From positions 930,001 to 994,000 of the forward strand of contig NZ_FOJF01000002.1 of the NCBI RefSeq assembly GCF_900110995.1: DNA of 64,000 bases, written 5' to 3'. The DNA is from Chitinophaga sp. YR573. Its GTDB lineage: Bacteria; Bacteroidota; Bacteroidia; Chitinophagales; Chitinophagaceae. Shown here one piece after another: positions 34,154-42,223 of this stretch. Within the stretch, counting starts at the first letter, position 1. Each line of letters begins with the position of its first letter. The translations under genes and the position numbers were made by a program. The notes below the pieces were generated by a model. It was not told the DNA's origin. It ran no database searches and saw nothing but the letters and a program-made list of their open reading frames with translations.

Positions 34154-34185
34154 CAAAAATGCATGATTTCTTTTGAATTAACAAA
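34154..34185 (-). promoter_or_regulatory. thrABC promoter (-33 TTTG, 20-base spacer, -7 CATTTTTG)
   Basis: On the minus strand TTTG (34185-34182) and CATTTTTG (34161-34154) are 20 bases apart; the -7 differs from TAnnTTTG by one base. Transcription would start near 34148, giving a leader of about 205 bases before thrA. Confidence 0.5.
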
Positions 34186-34341
34186 TGAATTGTCAAAGTT
34201 TTGAAATTATTTAAATTTAGATGCGGTTATTTGTGAAAAAATACGTGTACGGGGAGAATAGGGACAAATACCTGTAGATCACTGCTATAGGAGAACAGAG
34301 GCCGTTCAGAAGGTGGTAGTGGGTAGTGACTTGTTATTTGG

Positions 34342-34486
34342 CAGCTGTTATTGCTCATAAATACACTGGATCTGACTGTTTAGTTCTCTGATTTAGCTTT
34401 GGAATATGGGTTTAGGATTTGTTTTTCAATTTAACTTCACCTAATATTCACGTCAGATAAGGTGTATTTATGAGCAATAACAGCTG
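34342..34486. repeat. Imperfect 35-bp inverted repeat, MITE-like
   Basis: Bases 34342-34366 (starting CAGCTGTTATTG) are the exact reverse complement of 34462-34486. After a three-base mismatch the pairing resumes for seven more bases (ATCTGAC 34370-34376 with GTCAGAT 34452-34458). The spacer is 75 bases, A/T-rich, without a coding frame. No target-site duplication is visible. It could be a small non-autonomous element or a long hairpin. Confidence 0.7.
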
Positions 34487-34544
34487 GCGCGAAGATTATG
34501 TAATTAAACTGAGTCGCTACCCGGAAGGTTACTACTAATTTACT

Positions 34545-34552
34545 TATATTTG
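34545..34552 (+). promoter_or_regulatory. -7 element of the hmgA promoter
   Basis: TATATTTG, exact consensus, 157 bases before the hmgA ATG. It implies a 5' leader of about 150 bases. Confidence 0.45.
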
Positions 34553-34708
34553 TAATAACCACGTTACATCATGCCGTATTTCCGGAACTTCACATATTAC
34601 ATAGATAAGCGCAAATGGAAATATTGTTTCCTGCTTGCCGCCCTGCAGAAAGGGGTATAGAAATCCTGTAGCCACTCTCTGTTATATTCCATACATCAAA
34701 ACATAGTC

Positions 34709-35866
34709 ATGCCTCACTATCATAAGCTGGGAAAGATCCCGCATAAACGTCATACGCAATTCCGTAAACCGGATGGTACGTTATATTCCGAACAGTTATT
34801 TTCTACTGAAGGCTTTTCTTCCAATTCAACCTTATTATATCATTGTCATCCGCCTACTGAAATTGTAAAAGTGGACGAGCCTTATCATGTAGCGCCTAAA
34901 GTGGCGGAAGAGAAGATGCTGAAACACCGTAGCTTCCAGGGTTTTAACATCAAACCGGAGAATGATTTCCTGGAAAGCAGGAAGGCGGTACTGGTGAATA
35001 ATGATTGCCATATTGTACTGGCTGCACCACGTGAAAGTATGACCGACTACTTTTACAAAAATGCAGATGCTGATGAGATGATCTTCATACATGAAGGAGC
35101 AGGCGTATTACGCACACAATACGGAGAACTGACTTTCGGATATGGAGATTACCTGGTGATACCAAGGGGTACTATTTATCAGATCAGCTTTAATGGTACT
35201 GATAACCGCTTATTCATCCTGGAATCTTTTAGTCCTATCCGTTACCCTAAACGTTATCTCAGCCATTTCGGACAATTACTCGAACATGCTCCTTATTGTG
35301 AAAGGGATATTCGTCAGCCGGAGAACCTGGAAACAATTGATGAAGCAGGAGATTTTTTAATAAGGATTAAAAAGAAAGGGGTGATGTATCCCATTCACTA
35401 CGCACATCACCCTTTTGATGTGATCGGCTGGGATGGCTGTGAATACCCTTTTGCATTTTCTATTCATGATTTTGAACCGATAACAGGACGTGTGCATCAG
35501 CCACCGCCGGTACATCAGACTTTCGAAGGCAGTAATTATGTGGTTTGTTCTTTCTGCCCCAGGATGTTTGATTATCATCCGCAGTCTATTCCTGCACCAT
35601 ATAATCACAGCAATATAGACAGTGATGAAGTATTGTATTATGTAGATGGAGATTTTATGAGCCGCAAACATGTTACGAGAGGGATGATCACTTTACATCC
35701 CGGTGGTATCCCGCATGGGCCTCATCCTGGCGCTGTGGAGAGGAGTATAGGCGCGAAGGAGACGAAGGAATTAGCAGTAATGGTAGATACTTTCCATCCT
35801 TTACAGATTACAGAAGAAGCATTGGGAATTGAGGACGGACATTATGTAATGAGCTGGGCTGAATAA
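34709..35866 (+). CDS. hmgA: Homogentisate 1,2-dioxygenase
   Basis: The 385-residue protein matches the short bacterial form of homogentisate dioxygenase. It has MPHYHKLGKIPHKRHTQF at the start, DADEMIFIHEGAGVLRTQYG, FGYGDYLVIPRGTIYQI, HPFDVIGWDGCEYPFAFSIH, and the iron-ligand region around TLHPGGIPHGPHPGAVERS. It opens the ring of homogentisate to maleylacetoacetate in tyrosine breakdown. The step before, hppD, lies 1.6 kb downstream on the same strand; the following enzymes (isomerase, fumarylacetoacetase) are not in the window. It is followed by a large palindrome. Confidence 0.95.
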   Translation: MPHYHKLGKIPHKRHTQFRKPDGTLYSEQLFSTEGFSSNSTLLYHCHPPTEIVKVDEPYHVAPKVAEEKMLKHRSFQGFNIKPENDFLESRKAVLVNNDCHIVLAAPRESMTDYFYKNADADEMIFIHEGAGVLRTQYGELTFGYGDYLVIPRGTIYQISFNGTDNRLFILESFSPIRYPKRYLSHFGQLLEHAPYCERDIRQPENLETIDEAGDFLIRIKKKGVMYPIHYAHHPFDVIGWDGCEYPFAFSIHDFEPITGRVHQPPPVHQTFEGSNYVVCSFCPRMFDYHPQSIPAPYNHSNIDSDEVLYYVDGDFMSRKHVTRGMITLHPGGIPHGPHPGAVERSIGAKETKELAVMVDTFHPLQITEEALGIEDGHYVMSWAE

Positions 35867-35969
35867 AATCCCTGGAGAGCCTGGAATTACTATGCGACGA
35901 GGCTAAAAATGATACGTGAACAGTATGATACACCTTCACAGATTATAATAAGACCCTATGTAAAGTAGA

Positions 35970-36062
35970 ATTGAACAGGTATTGATAAGGTTCATCCTAC
36001 GTTCATCCTACGTTCGCAACGTAGGATGAACGTAGGATGAACCTTATCAATACCTGTTCAAT
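35970..36062. repeat. Perfect 45-bp-arm palindrome with 3-base loop
   Basis: Bases 35970-36014 are the exact reverse complement of 36018-36062, with only CGC (36015-36017) between them. Each arm contains GTTCATCCTAC twice in tandem. Not one mismatch is seen along 45 pairs, and pairing stops abruptly at both ends. It lies 103 bases after hmgA and 159 before the reductase gene. It may terminate hmgA, but is far longer than needed, so a repeat element or recent recombination product is more likely. Confidence 0.9.
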
Positions 36063-36187
36063 CCCTTTTCTTAACAATACTTCTTAGAATCTGAGTACCT
36101 GTTAATGTGTCTTATCGACCACTTGCATCGTGCCACTACATCTCCAGCTATCCAAATTGCTAGTATGTGCAACCGTTAATTATTCGA

Positions 36188-36195
36188 TACTTTTG
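36188..36195 (+). promoter_or_regulatory. -7 element of the aldo/keto reductase gene
   Basis: TACTTTTG matches TAnnTTTG exactly, 26 bases before the ATG at 36222. Confidence 0.5.
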
Positions 36196-36221
36196 CCCCT
36201 TATTTTAAAATCAGCACAATT

Positions 36222-37214
36222 ATGGAATACAGGCAACTGGGAGAAAGCGAACTGAAGGTATCTGCTATTACATTTGGCGCATGGGCCATTGGCGGATGGA
36301 TGTGGGGAGGAACAGAGCGTAAAGACGCTGTAGAGGCTATCCGGGCTTCTATTGCAGAAGGAGTTACTTCTATTGATACGGCTCCTATATATGGCATGGG
36401 ATTAAGTGAAGAACTGACCGGAGAAGCCCTGGTAGGCTTAGACCGCAGTAAAGTACAAATCCTGACCAAGTTCGGTATGCGCTGGGACCTTGAAAAGGGG
36501 AACCTGGCCTTTAAAAGCAAGGACAACGATGGTAAAGACATCAATATCCATAAATATGCAGGCAAAGAAAGTGTGATCCTGGAATGTGAGAACAGCCTGA
36601 AACGACTGGGAACAGATTACATAGACCTCTACCAGATCCACTGGAATGATGAAACAACCCCTATAGAAGAAACCTTTGAGGCCGTATTACGCCTGAAAGA
36701 ACAGGGTAAAATCCTGGAAGCAGGGGTATGTAACTATAATGTGGAGCAGATGAAAAGGGCGGATAGTGTGATGAAACTGGCTTCCAACCAGGTGCCTTTC
36801 TCTATGGTAGAAAGGGGGATCGAAAGCGAACTCGTACCTTATTGCATTGAAAATAACAAAGGCATCCTGGCATACAGTCCTTTACAGAGAGGTATTCTGA
36901 GCGGTAAGATCAAACCAGGGCATCATTTTGGAGAAGGTGACCATCGTCCTGCCACTAAATTCTATCAGCCGGAGAACCTGAACCGCATTAATGCTTTCCT
37001 GGATGAAATCCGGCCTGTAGCTGAAAGCAAGGGTGTTACCCTGGCACAGCTGGTGATCCGCTGGACAATCGACCGTGACGGTATTACAGTAGCCCTGGTA
37101 GGCGCCCGTAATGCAGAACAGGCTATACAGAATGCAAGGGCTATCAATATAAAACTGGGTTCTGAAGAAATCAGGTATATCAATGACAGGCTGTACAAGC
37201 TGGAACTTATATAA
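36222..37214 (+). CDS. Aldo/keto reductase
   Basis: The 330-residue protein has the AKR barrel motifs: SAITFGAWAIGGWMWGG near the start, TSIDTAPIYGMGLSEELTGE with catalytic Asp and Tyr, IDLYQIHWND with the active-site His, and IQNARAINIKLGSEEI at the end. It uses NADPH to reduce an aldehyde or ketone; the substrate is not predictable. It lies between hmgA and hppD but has its own -7 element and a strong terminator, so it is transcribed separately and need not belong to tyrosine breakdown. Confidence 0.93.
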   Translation: MEYRQLGESELKVSAITFGAWAIGGWMWGGTERKDAVEAIRASIAEGVTSIDTAPIYGMGLSEELTGEALVGLDRSKVQILTKFGMRWDLEKGNLAFKSKDNDGKDINIHKYAGKESVILECENSLKRLGTDYIDLYQIHWNDETTPIEETFEAVLRLKEQGKILEAGVCNYNVEQMKRADSVMKLASNQVPFSMVERGIESELVPYCIENNKGILAYSPLQRGILSGKIKPGHHFGEGDHRPATKFYQPENLNRINAFLDEIRPVAESKGVTLAQLVIRWTIDRDGITVALVGARNAEQAIQNARAINIKLGSEEIRYINDRLYKLELI

Positions 37215-37235
37215 TTCGTATAGAACAGGGAATAG

Positions 37236-37264
37236 AACCGGGGCTAATCACCCCGGTTTTTTTA
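37236..37264 (+). terminator. Terminator after the aldo/keto reductase gene
   Basis: AACCGGGG (37236-37243) pairs with CCCCGGTT (37251-37258), loop of seven, then a T run. Confidence 0.85.
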
Positions 37265-37507
37265 TTTGGTTATTGCTAACCGAATTGCTAATATTGCAAT
37301 AGCAACTATTTAATGCTCATACTACACACATATCATACTAAATCAAACCAGCTCCAGAGCGAATACTATTTCCTCATGGCAACGCTGGCAATGGATTCGA
37401 CCCTCGCCTAATCTTTTACTACTACATCATCTTACTATAATCGCTTTTTAACTCGATGCCGCGTGCATTGTAAATTACGGTCATACACCAAAACTTTCTA
37501 AAATCTT

Positions 37508-38644
37508 ATGCATACAGTTACAGATACTGCCACTACAGCAGCACGCGCAAATGCGCAGGACTTTTTACCATTAAATGGTACAGATTACGTTGAGTTTTAT
37601 GTGGGTAATGCCAAACAGGCTGCTCATTTTTATAAAACGGCATTTGGTTTTCAGTCTGCCGCTTATGCTGGTCCTGAAACAGGCGTAAAAGACAAAGTTT
37701 CCTATGTAGTTACACAGAATAAATTACGTTTTGTATTTACCACACCATTAGTGCAGGATAGTGATATTGCAAAGCATATCCAGGCACATGGAGATGCCGT
37801 AAAAGTACTGGCGTTATGGGTGGATGATGCCCGTTCTGCTTTTGAAGAAACGGTGAAAAGAGGGGCTACTCCTTTCATGGAACCGGTTACTGAAAAAGAT
37901 GAACATGGCACTGTGGTACGCAGTGGTATTCACACCTATGGAGATACCGTTCACATCTTTGTAGAACGTAAGAATTATGATGGCCCTTTCCTGCCTGGTT
38001 TTAGGCCATGGAAAACCGCATACAACCCTGCTGATACCGGGTTACAGTATGTAGATCATTGCGTGGGTAATGTGGGTTGGAATGAGATGAATATATGGGT
38101 GGATTTCTACGAAAAAGTAATGGGTTTCCGCAACTTATTATCTTTTGATGATAATGATATTTCTACTGAATATTCTGCCCTGATGAGCAAGGTGATGAGT
38201 AATGGGAACGGTCGTGTGAAATTCCCTATTAACGAACCTGCAGAAGGCAAGAAAAAATCTCAGATAGAAGAATACCTCGATTTTTATGGTGGCCCGGGCG
38301 TACAGCATGTGGCTATCGCCACCAATAACATTATCCAGACGGTTACCGAGCTGCAGAAAAGGGGCGTAGAGTTCCTGACAGTACCGGAGTCTTATTACGC
38401 CACATTGCTGGAAAGAGTAGGTGAAATAGATGAAGATCTGCAGCCATTAAGAGAACTGGGTATACTGGTAGACCGCGACGATGAGGGATACCTGTTACAG
38501 ATATTTACCAAACCGGTACAGGACCGTCCTACTGTATTTTTTGAGATCATTCAGCGCAAAGGTGCCCAGTCGTTCGGCAAGGGTAACTTCAAAGCATTGT
38601 TTGAGTCGATAGAAAGAGAGCAGGCATTGAGAGGCAACCTGTAA
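37508..38644 (+). CDS. hppD: 4-hydroxyphenylpyruvate dioxygenase
   Basis: The 378-residue protein has two vicinal-oxygen-chelate domains. The iron ligands are visible in VDHCVGNV (first His), GPGVQHVAIATNNI (second His) and FFEIIQRKGAQSFGKGNFKA (Glu near the C-terminus). It converts 4-hydroxyphenylpyruvate to homogentisate, the substrate of hmgA upstream. It is expressed from its own 290-base upstream region, which holds TTGCTA (37285-37290) and TAGCAA (37300-37305) as a possible operator. A strong terminator follows. Confidence 0.97.
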   Translation: MHTVTDTATTAARANAQDFLPLNGTDYVEFYVGNAKQAAHFYKTAFGFQSAAYAGPETGVKDKVSYVVTQNKLRFVFTTPLVQDSDIAKHIQAHGDAVKVLALWVDDARSAFEETVKRGATPFMEPVTEKDEHGTVVRSGIHTYGDTVHIFVERKNYDGPFLPGFRPWKTAYNPADTGLQYVDHCVGNVGWNEMNIWVDFYEKVMGFRNLLSFDDNDISTEYSALMSKVMSNGNGRVKFPINEPAEGKKKSQIEEYLDFYGGPGVQHVAIATNNIIQTVTELQKRGVEFLTVPESYYATLLERVGEIDEDLQPLRELGILVDRDDEGYLLQIFTKPVQDRPTVFFEIIQRKGAQSFGKGNFKALFESIEREQALRGNL

Positions 38645-38667
38645 GATCCGCCATTTTAGTTTTTGAG

Positions 38668-38698
38668 AAGGCTGTTCCATTCCGGAACGGCCTTTTTT
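38668..38698 (+). terminator. Terminator after hppD
   Basis: AAGGCTGTTCC pairs with GGAACGGCCTT (one G-U) around a five-base loop, followed by six T. Confidence 0.85.
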
Positions 38699-38770
38699 GC
38701 GTGTATCGCACATTCAGGGTATTGCGATTGTCGAAAAAATTAAAATAATTTGCATAATAGATCGTTGTTT

Positions 38771-39001
38771 ATGAGAGTACAAACTTTACTGGGTGTTTTA
38801 TTTCTTTTAGGGGGGATTTTTCAGTGTATAACTGCTGTATTGATCTTCCAGGGAGAGAAGCACTACATATTACGTTTTGCAAATCGTAAGGTTGGAATGG
38901 TAATATATGCTATTTTTGCCATATTATTGTTCTATCTTGCATACAGGACTTTTACTATGCAGCCGTCTCAAAGTGTTCCTGTAAGGACAGAACACAGTTA
39001 G
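38771..39001 (+). CDS. Small membrane protein, two helices
   Basis: From ATG 38771 the product has 76 residues. It has two hydrophobic helices (VQTLLGVLFLLGGIFQCITA and KVGMVIYAIFAILLFYLAYR) separated by a short basic segment, and a polar C-terminus. A TTG at 38750 could extend it by seven residues. I do not recognise a family. It is followed 29 bases later by the L,D-transpeptidase-like gene on the same strand, so the two may share a transcript. Confidence 0.6.
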   Translation: MRVQTLLGVLFLLGGIFQCITAVLIFQGEKHYILRFANRKVGMVIYAIFAILLFYLAYRTFTMQPSQSVPVRTEHS

Positions 39002-39030
39002 TGAACTTGTAAAATTGTGTTAAATTATCT

Positions 39031-39780
39031 ATGAAGCAGGTCGTTTTAGCAGTGATGATGTTGTTAGGGTTTGGTAAACTACAGGCCCAGCAATCATTTC
39101 TGGATAATCAGAAGATGTTTCCCAAAGTAGTATATGCTTACAGGGATAAAGAAGAGCAGTTAAAGAAGGAGTTTGAGAAGAAAGGATTGGTATATCCTGC
39201 CAAATACATTTTTCTTCGCTCTTTTAAACTGGACAGTGAGCTGGAAATCTGGGTGAAGAATAATGCCACAGACACTTTCAGGTTATTTAAGTCGTACCGG
39301 GTATGTACGCTTTCAGGTAAAATGGGCCCTAAGCGTAAAGAGGGAGATATGCAGGTACCGGAAGGGTTTTATTATATCAATGATTTCAATCCTAACAGTA
39401 ACTATCATCTTTCTCTTGGTATCAACTATCCCAACTTCTCAGATAAGGTGTTAAGTGATCCTAAAAAGCCGGGTAAGGAGATTTACATTCACGGTAGCTG
39501 CCTCACCATTGGCTGTATTCCGCTTACAGACGAATTCATAGATGAAGTGTATATCCTGGCTGTAAATGCCAAGAATGCCGGGCAGGATTTCATCCCCGTG
39601 CATGTATTCCCTATTAAGTTCGGCAACATGCGTTCTATGGACTATCTGGGTAGTGTAACCCTTACGGACAGTACTTCCCAGCGTTTCTGGGTAGACCTGA
39701 AAGGAGCGTATGATTATTTCGAAAGACATCACCGTTTGCCGGTAGTAATGGTAGACAGCAAGGGCAAGTATATTATGTAA
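39031..39780 (+). CDS. L,D-transpeptidase-fold protein, YafK/DpaA type
   Basis: The 249-residue product has a signal peptide (MKQVVLAVMMLLGFGKLQAQ). The catalytic domain has YRVCTLSGKMGPKRKEGDMQ, then VPEGFYYI, and H154 and C162 in IHGSCLTIGCIP. The very short distance between the His and the Cys is typical of the YafK group. E. coli YafK (DpaA) cuts the bond between peptidoglycan and Braun lipoprotein; Bacteroidota lack that lipoprotein form, so the substrate here is unknown. A hairpin terminator follows. Confidence 0.88.
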   Translation: MKQVVLAVMMLLGFGKLQAQQSFLDNQKMFPKVVYAYRDKEEQLKKEFEKKGLVYPAKYIFLRSFKLDSELEIWVKNNATDTFRLFKSYRVCTLSGKMGPKRKEGDMQVPEGFYYINDFNPNSNYHLSLGINYPNFSDKVLSDPKKPGKEIYIHGSCLTIGCIPLTDEFIDEVYILAVNAKNAGQDFIPVHVFPIKFGNMRSMDYLGSVTLTDSTSQRFWVDLKGAYDYFERHHRLPVVMVDSKGKYIM

Positions 39781-39806
39781 TTCATTACAGATAAATTGTT
39801 TAACGG

Positions 39807-39840
39807 AAGGGACTGGTTTTATGCCAGTCCCTTTCTTTTT
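39807..39840 (+). terminator. Terminator after the L,D-transpeptidase-like gene
   Basis: AAGGGACTGG (39807-39816) pairs with CCAGTCCCTT (39824-39833), followed by TCTTTTT. Confidence 0.85.
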
Positions 39841-39916
39841 TGCCGTTTAATTAATTTTTCTATGAAAAGTCGTTTTTTTTTCGAACCTTGAGTTAAGGTC
39901 AAATAATTTTATCGTT

Positions 39917-40492
39917 ATGAACAGAAGACATGCCATCAGGAATGTGGCCCTGTTACTAGGGACTGCCATATCCGCTTCCACATTATCCGCCCTGGAAGGT
40001 TGTAACCCAAAGGCTCCGGAGAATTACGCCCTCAAGGCGCCTGAAACCAAGAGCTTATTAGCAGAAATCGCGGAAACTATCATACCGAAAACAGATACTC
40101 CCGGTGCCAAAGAGGCAAAGGTCGAAGATTTTATTGTTACGATGCTGAACGATTGCTACAAGACCAGTGATCAGCAGATAGTGCTGGATGGTATGAAGAA
40201 GATCGATGCAGCCAGTGAAAAACAGTATAAGAAGCCTTTTGTAGATATCACTGCAGAACAGAAGACCGCGTTACTGACTGAAATAGATAAGGAACGTGTA
40301 GCTTATAACAAGCGGGATAACAAAAAAGAAGGTGATCCAACCCATTACTTCCAGGTATTGAAAGAGCTGACATTATTAGGCTATTTCACATCTGAACCAG
40401 GTGCTACCAAAGCACTGCGTTATGTTGCCGTACCAGGCAAATTTGAAGGCTGTATCCCTTACAAGAAAGGGGATAAGGCATGGGCGATATAA
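39917..40492 (+). CDS. Gluconate 2-dehydrogenase subunit 3 family protein (small subunit of GMC dehydrogenase)
   Basis: The 191-residue protein opens with a twin-arginine signal (MNRRHAIRNVALLLGTAISA), and a Cys in LEGC that could be lipidated. The rest follows the subunit-3 pattern: LLAEIAETIIPKTDTPGAK, then VEDFIVTMLNDCY, and a C-terminal LTLLGYFTSEPGATKALRYV. In known enzymes this subunit escorts the FAD subunit through the Tat pathway as a complex, because the flavoprotein itself carries no signal. The two GMC genes directly downstream also lack signals, which fits. It is the first gene of the operon, 30 bases before the first GMC gene. Confidence 0.92.
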   Translation: MNRRHAIRNVALLLGTAISASTLSALEGCNPKAPENYALKAPETKSLLAEIAETIIPKTDTPGAKEAKVEDFIVTMLNDCYKTSDQQIVLDGMKKIDAASEKQYKKPFVDITAEQKTALLTEIDKERVAYNKRDNKKEGDPTHYFQVLKELTLLGYFTSEPGATKALRYVAVPGKFEGCIPYKKGDKAWAI

Positions 40493-40522
40493 TTAGTTCG
40501 TAACAACAAATAAAGTAATTCC

Positions 40523-42220
40523 ATGAATCTGAATATGAAAGCTCAGGAGCAAAATACGTACGATGTAATCGTGATAGGCTCCGGTGTAAGCGGTGGCTGG
40601 GCAGCCAAAGAATTTACTGAAAAAGGTCTGAAAGTATTGATGCTGGACCGAGGTAAACCATTAGAACACGTAAAGGATTATGATACGGCTACCAAAGATC
40701 CATGGGAGTTTAAACATGCTGGTCGTATTACGGTAGAACAAAGGGAAACACATCCTAAATTAAGCCGCGATTATCCATACAGCGAGCATAATGAAAAGTT
40801 CTGGATCAATGATTCTACAAGTCCATATAATGAAGTAAAACGTTTCGACTGGTATCGTCCTGATATCGTGGGTGGTAAATCCATTATGTGGGGTCGGCAG
40901 TCGTACCGTTGGAGCGATATCGATTTTGAAGGCAACCTGAAAGATGGGATTGCGGTTGACTGGCCTATCCGGTACAAAGACCTGGCACCCTGGTATGATT
41001 ATGTAGAGCGCTTCGCAGGTATCAGCGGACAGGCAGAAGGATTGCCACAATTGCCAGATGGCCAGTTTATGCCAGCGATGGAAATGAACTGTGTGGAGAA
41101 AGACGTGAAGAAACGCATAGAAGATCAATATAAGGGCCGTATCATGACGATGGGCCGTGTGGCTAACATCACACAGCCATTACCTGGCCGTACCAATTGT
41201 CAGTACCGTAACCTGTGTAGCCGTGGTTGTCCTTTCGGAGCATACTTCAGCACACAGTCGTCTACGTTACCGGCAGCAGTAGCTACAGGTAATCTTACTT
41301 TACGTCCGGACAGTATTGTGAATTCTGTTATCTACGATGAGCAGAAAGGCAAGGCTACCGGTGTGAAAGTAATCGATAAACACACCAAGCAGATGACCGA
41401 ATTCTATGCAAAGATCATCTTTGTGAACGGGTCTACGCTGGGAACTACTTTCGTACTGCTGAACTCTATCTCTCACCGTTTCCCGAATGGATTAGGTAAT
41501 GATAGCGGAGTGCTGGGAAAATACCTGATGGACCATCACTTCCGTACAGGCGCTTCCGGTAAGGCAGTAGGTTTTGATGATAAGTATTTCTCCGGCCGCA
41601 GGGCAAATGGCATCTATATTCCCCGTTACCGTAATATCGGCAGCGACAAACGTGATTACATCCGTGGTTTTGGTTACCAGGGAGGTGCGAGCCGTGGCAG
41701 CTGGGCACGTGGTATTGCTGAAATGGGAGTAGGTAAAGATTTCAAGGATATGCTGACAGAACCGGGCGACTGGAGTATGGGACTGGGAGGTTTTGGAGAG
41801 TGTTTACCTTATGAGGATAATAAAGTAACGCTGGATACTTCTGTAAAAGATGATTGGGGACAGCCGGTATTGAAGTTTGACGCAGAGTTCAAGGAAAATG
41901 AGAAGAAGATGCGTGTGGATATGATGAACGATGCAGCAGAAATGCTGGAAGCAGCAGGTCTGAAGGATGTAAAGACATATGACAATGGTTCTTATCCCGG
42001 TATGGCTATCCATGAAATGGGTACTGCACGTATGGGCCGCGATCCTAAAACATCTATGCTTAACTCCTGGAACCAGTTGCATGCAGTGAAGAATGTATTT
42101 GTAACAGATGGCGCCAGTATGACGTCAGCAGCTTGTGTGAATCCATCTCTTACCTACATGGCCATGACAGCAAGAGCAGTAGATTATGCTGTGAAAGAAA
42201 TGAAGAAAGGAAATATTTAA
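40523..42220 (+). CDS. GMC-family FAD dehydrogenase with three-Cys Fe-S pattern (copy 1)
   Basis: The 565-residue protein has the FAD-binding loop VIVIGSGVSGGWAAKEF near residue 15, GGKSIMWGRQSYRW, and the C-terminal active-site region IHEMGTARMGRDPKTSM and CVNPSLTYMAM. Cysteines C226, C232 and C236 (CQYRNLCSRGC) have the same spacing as the 3Fe-4S ligands of the Burkholderia cepacia FAD glucose dehydrogenase catalytic subunit. It has no export signal and would ride with the Tat subunit encoded just upstream. It probably oxidises a sugar or polyol in the periplasm; the cytochrome subunit is not nearby. Confidence 0.92.
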   Translation: MNLNMKAQEQNTYDVIVIGSGVSGGWAAKEFTEKGLKVLMLDRGKPLEHVKDYDTATKDPWEFKHAGRITVEQRETHPKLSRDYPYSEHNEKFWINDSTSPYNEVKRFDWYRPDIVGGKSIMWGRQSYRWSDIDFEGNLKDGIAVDWPIRYKDLAPWYDYVERFAGISGQAEGLPQLPDGQFMPAMEMNCVEKDVKKRIEDQYKGRIMTMGRVANITQPLPGRTNCQYRNLCSRGCPFGAYFSTQSSTLPAAVATGNLTLRPDSIVNSVIYDEQKGKATGVKVIDKHTKQMTEFYAKIIFVNGSTLGTTFVLLNSISHRFPNGLGNDSGVLGKYLMDHHFRTGASGKAVGFDDKYFSGRRANGIYIPRYRNIGSDKRDYIRGFGYQGGASRGSWARGIAEMGVGKDFKDMLTEPGDWSMGLGGFGECLPYEDNKVTLDTSVKDDWGQPVLKFDAEFKENEKKMRVDMMNDAAEMLEAAGLKDVKTYDNGSYPGMAIHEMGTARMGRDPKTSMLNSWNQLHAVKNVFVTDGASMTSAACVNPSLTYMAMTARAVDYAVKEMKKGNI

Positions 42221-42223
42221 GAT

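Larger units (their letters stand above)
34186..34708. other. Intergenic region between the thr promoter and hmgA
   Basis: This region of over 500 bases contains no convincing gene. It holds the 145-base inverted repeat at 34342-34486, the hmgA -7 element at 34545-34552, and two very short frames (22 and 29 codons) that are not supported by anything else. Confidence 0.6.
35867..36221. other. 355-base intergenic region with a long palindrome
   Basis: No gene was found. The main content is the 93-base palindrome at 35970-36062; the -7 element of the aldo/keto reductase gene lies at 36188-36195. Confidence 0.65.

Noticed and set aside
33956..34156. 66-codon minus-strand frame in the thr leader
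   Set aside because: It is another reading frame of the leader, begins with TTG on the promoter, and shows no protein-like pattern. The Thr-rich frame explains the region better.
33944..34160. T-box or threonine riboswitch before thrA
   Set aside because: No T-box consensus was seen and the Thr/Ile-rich frame is a simpler explanation.
34470..34538. 22-codon frame overlapping the right arm of the inverted repeat
   Set aside because: Too short and without a promoter or any similarity; it starts inside the repeat.
34571..34660. 29-codon frame between the hmgA promoter and hmgA
   Set aside because: Could be a leader peptide, but has no codon bias or repeated residue that would suggest a regulatory role.
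39885..39899. ACCTT-N5-AAGGT inverted repeat before the GMC operon
   Set aside because: The arms are only five bases long, which is expected by chance.
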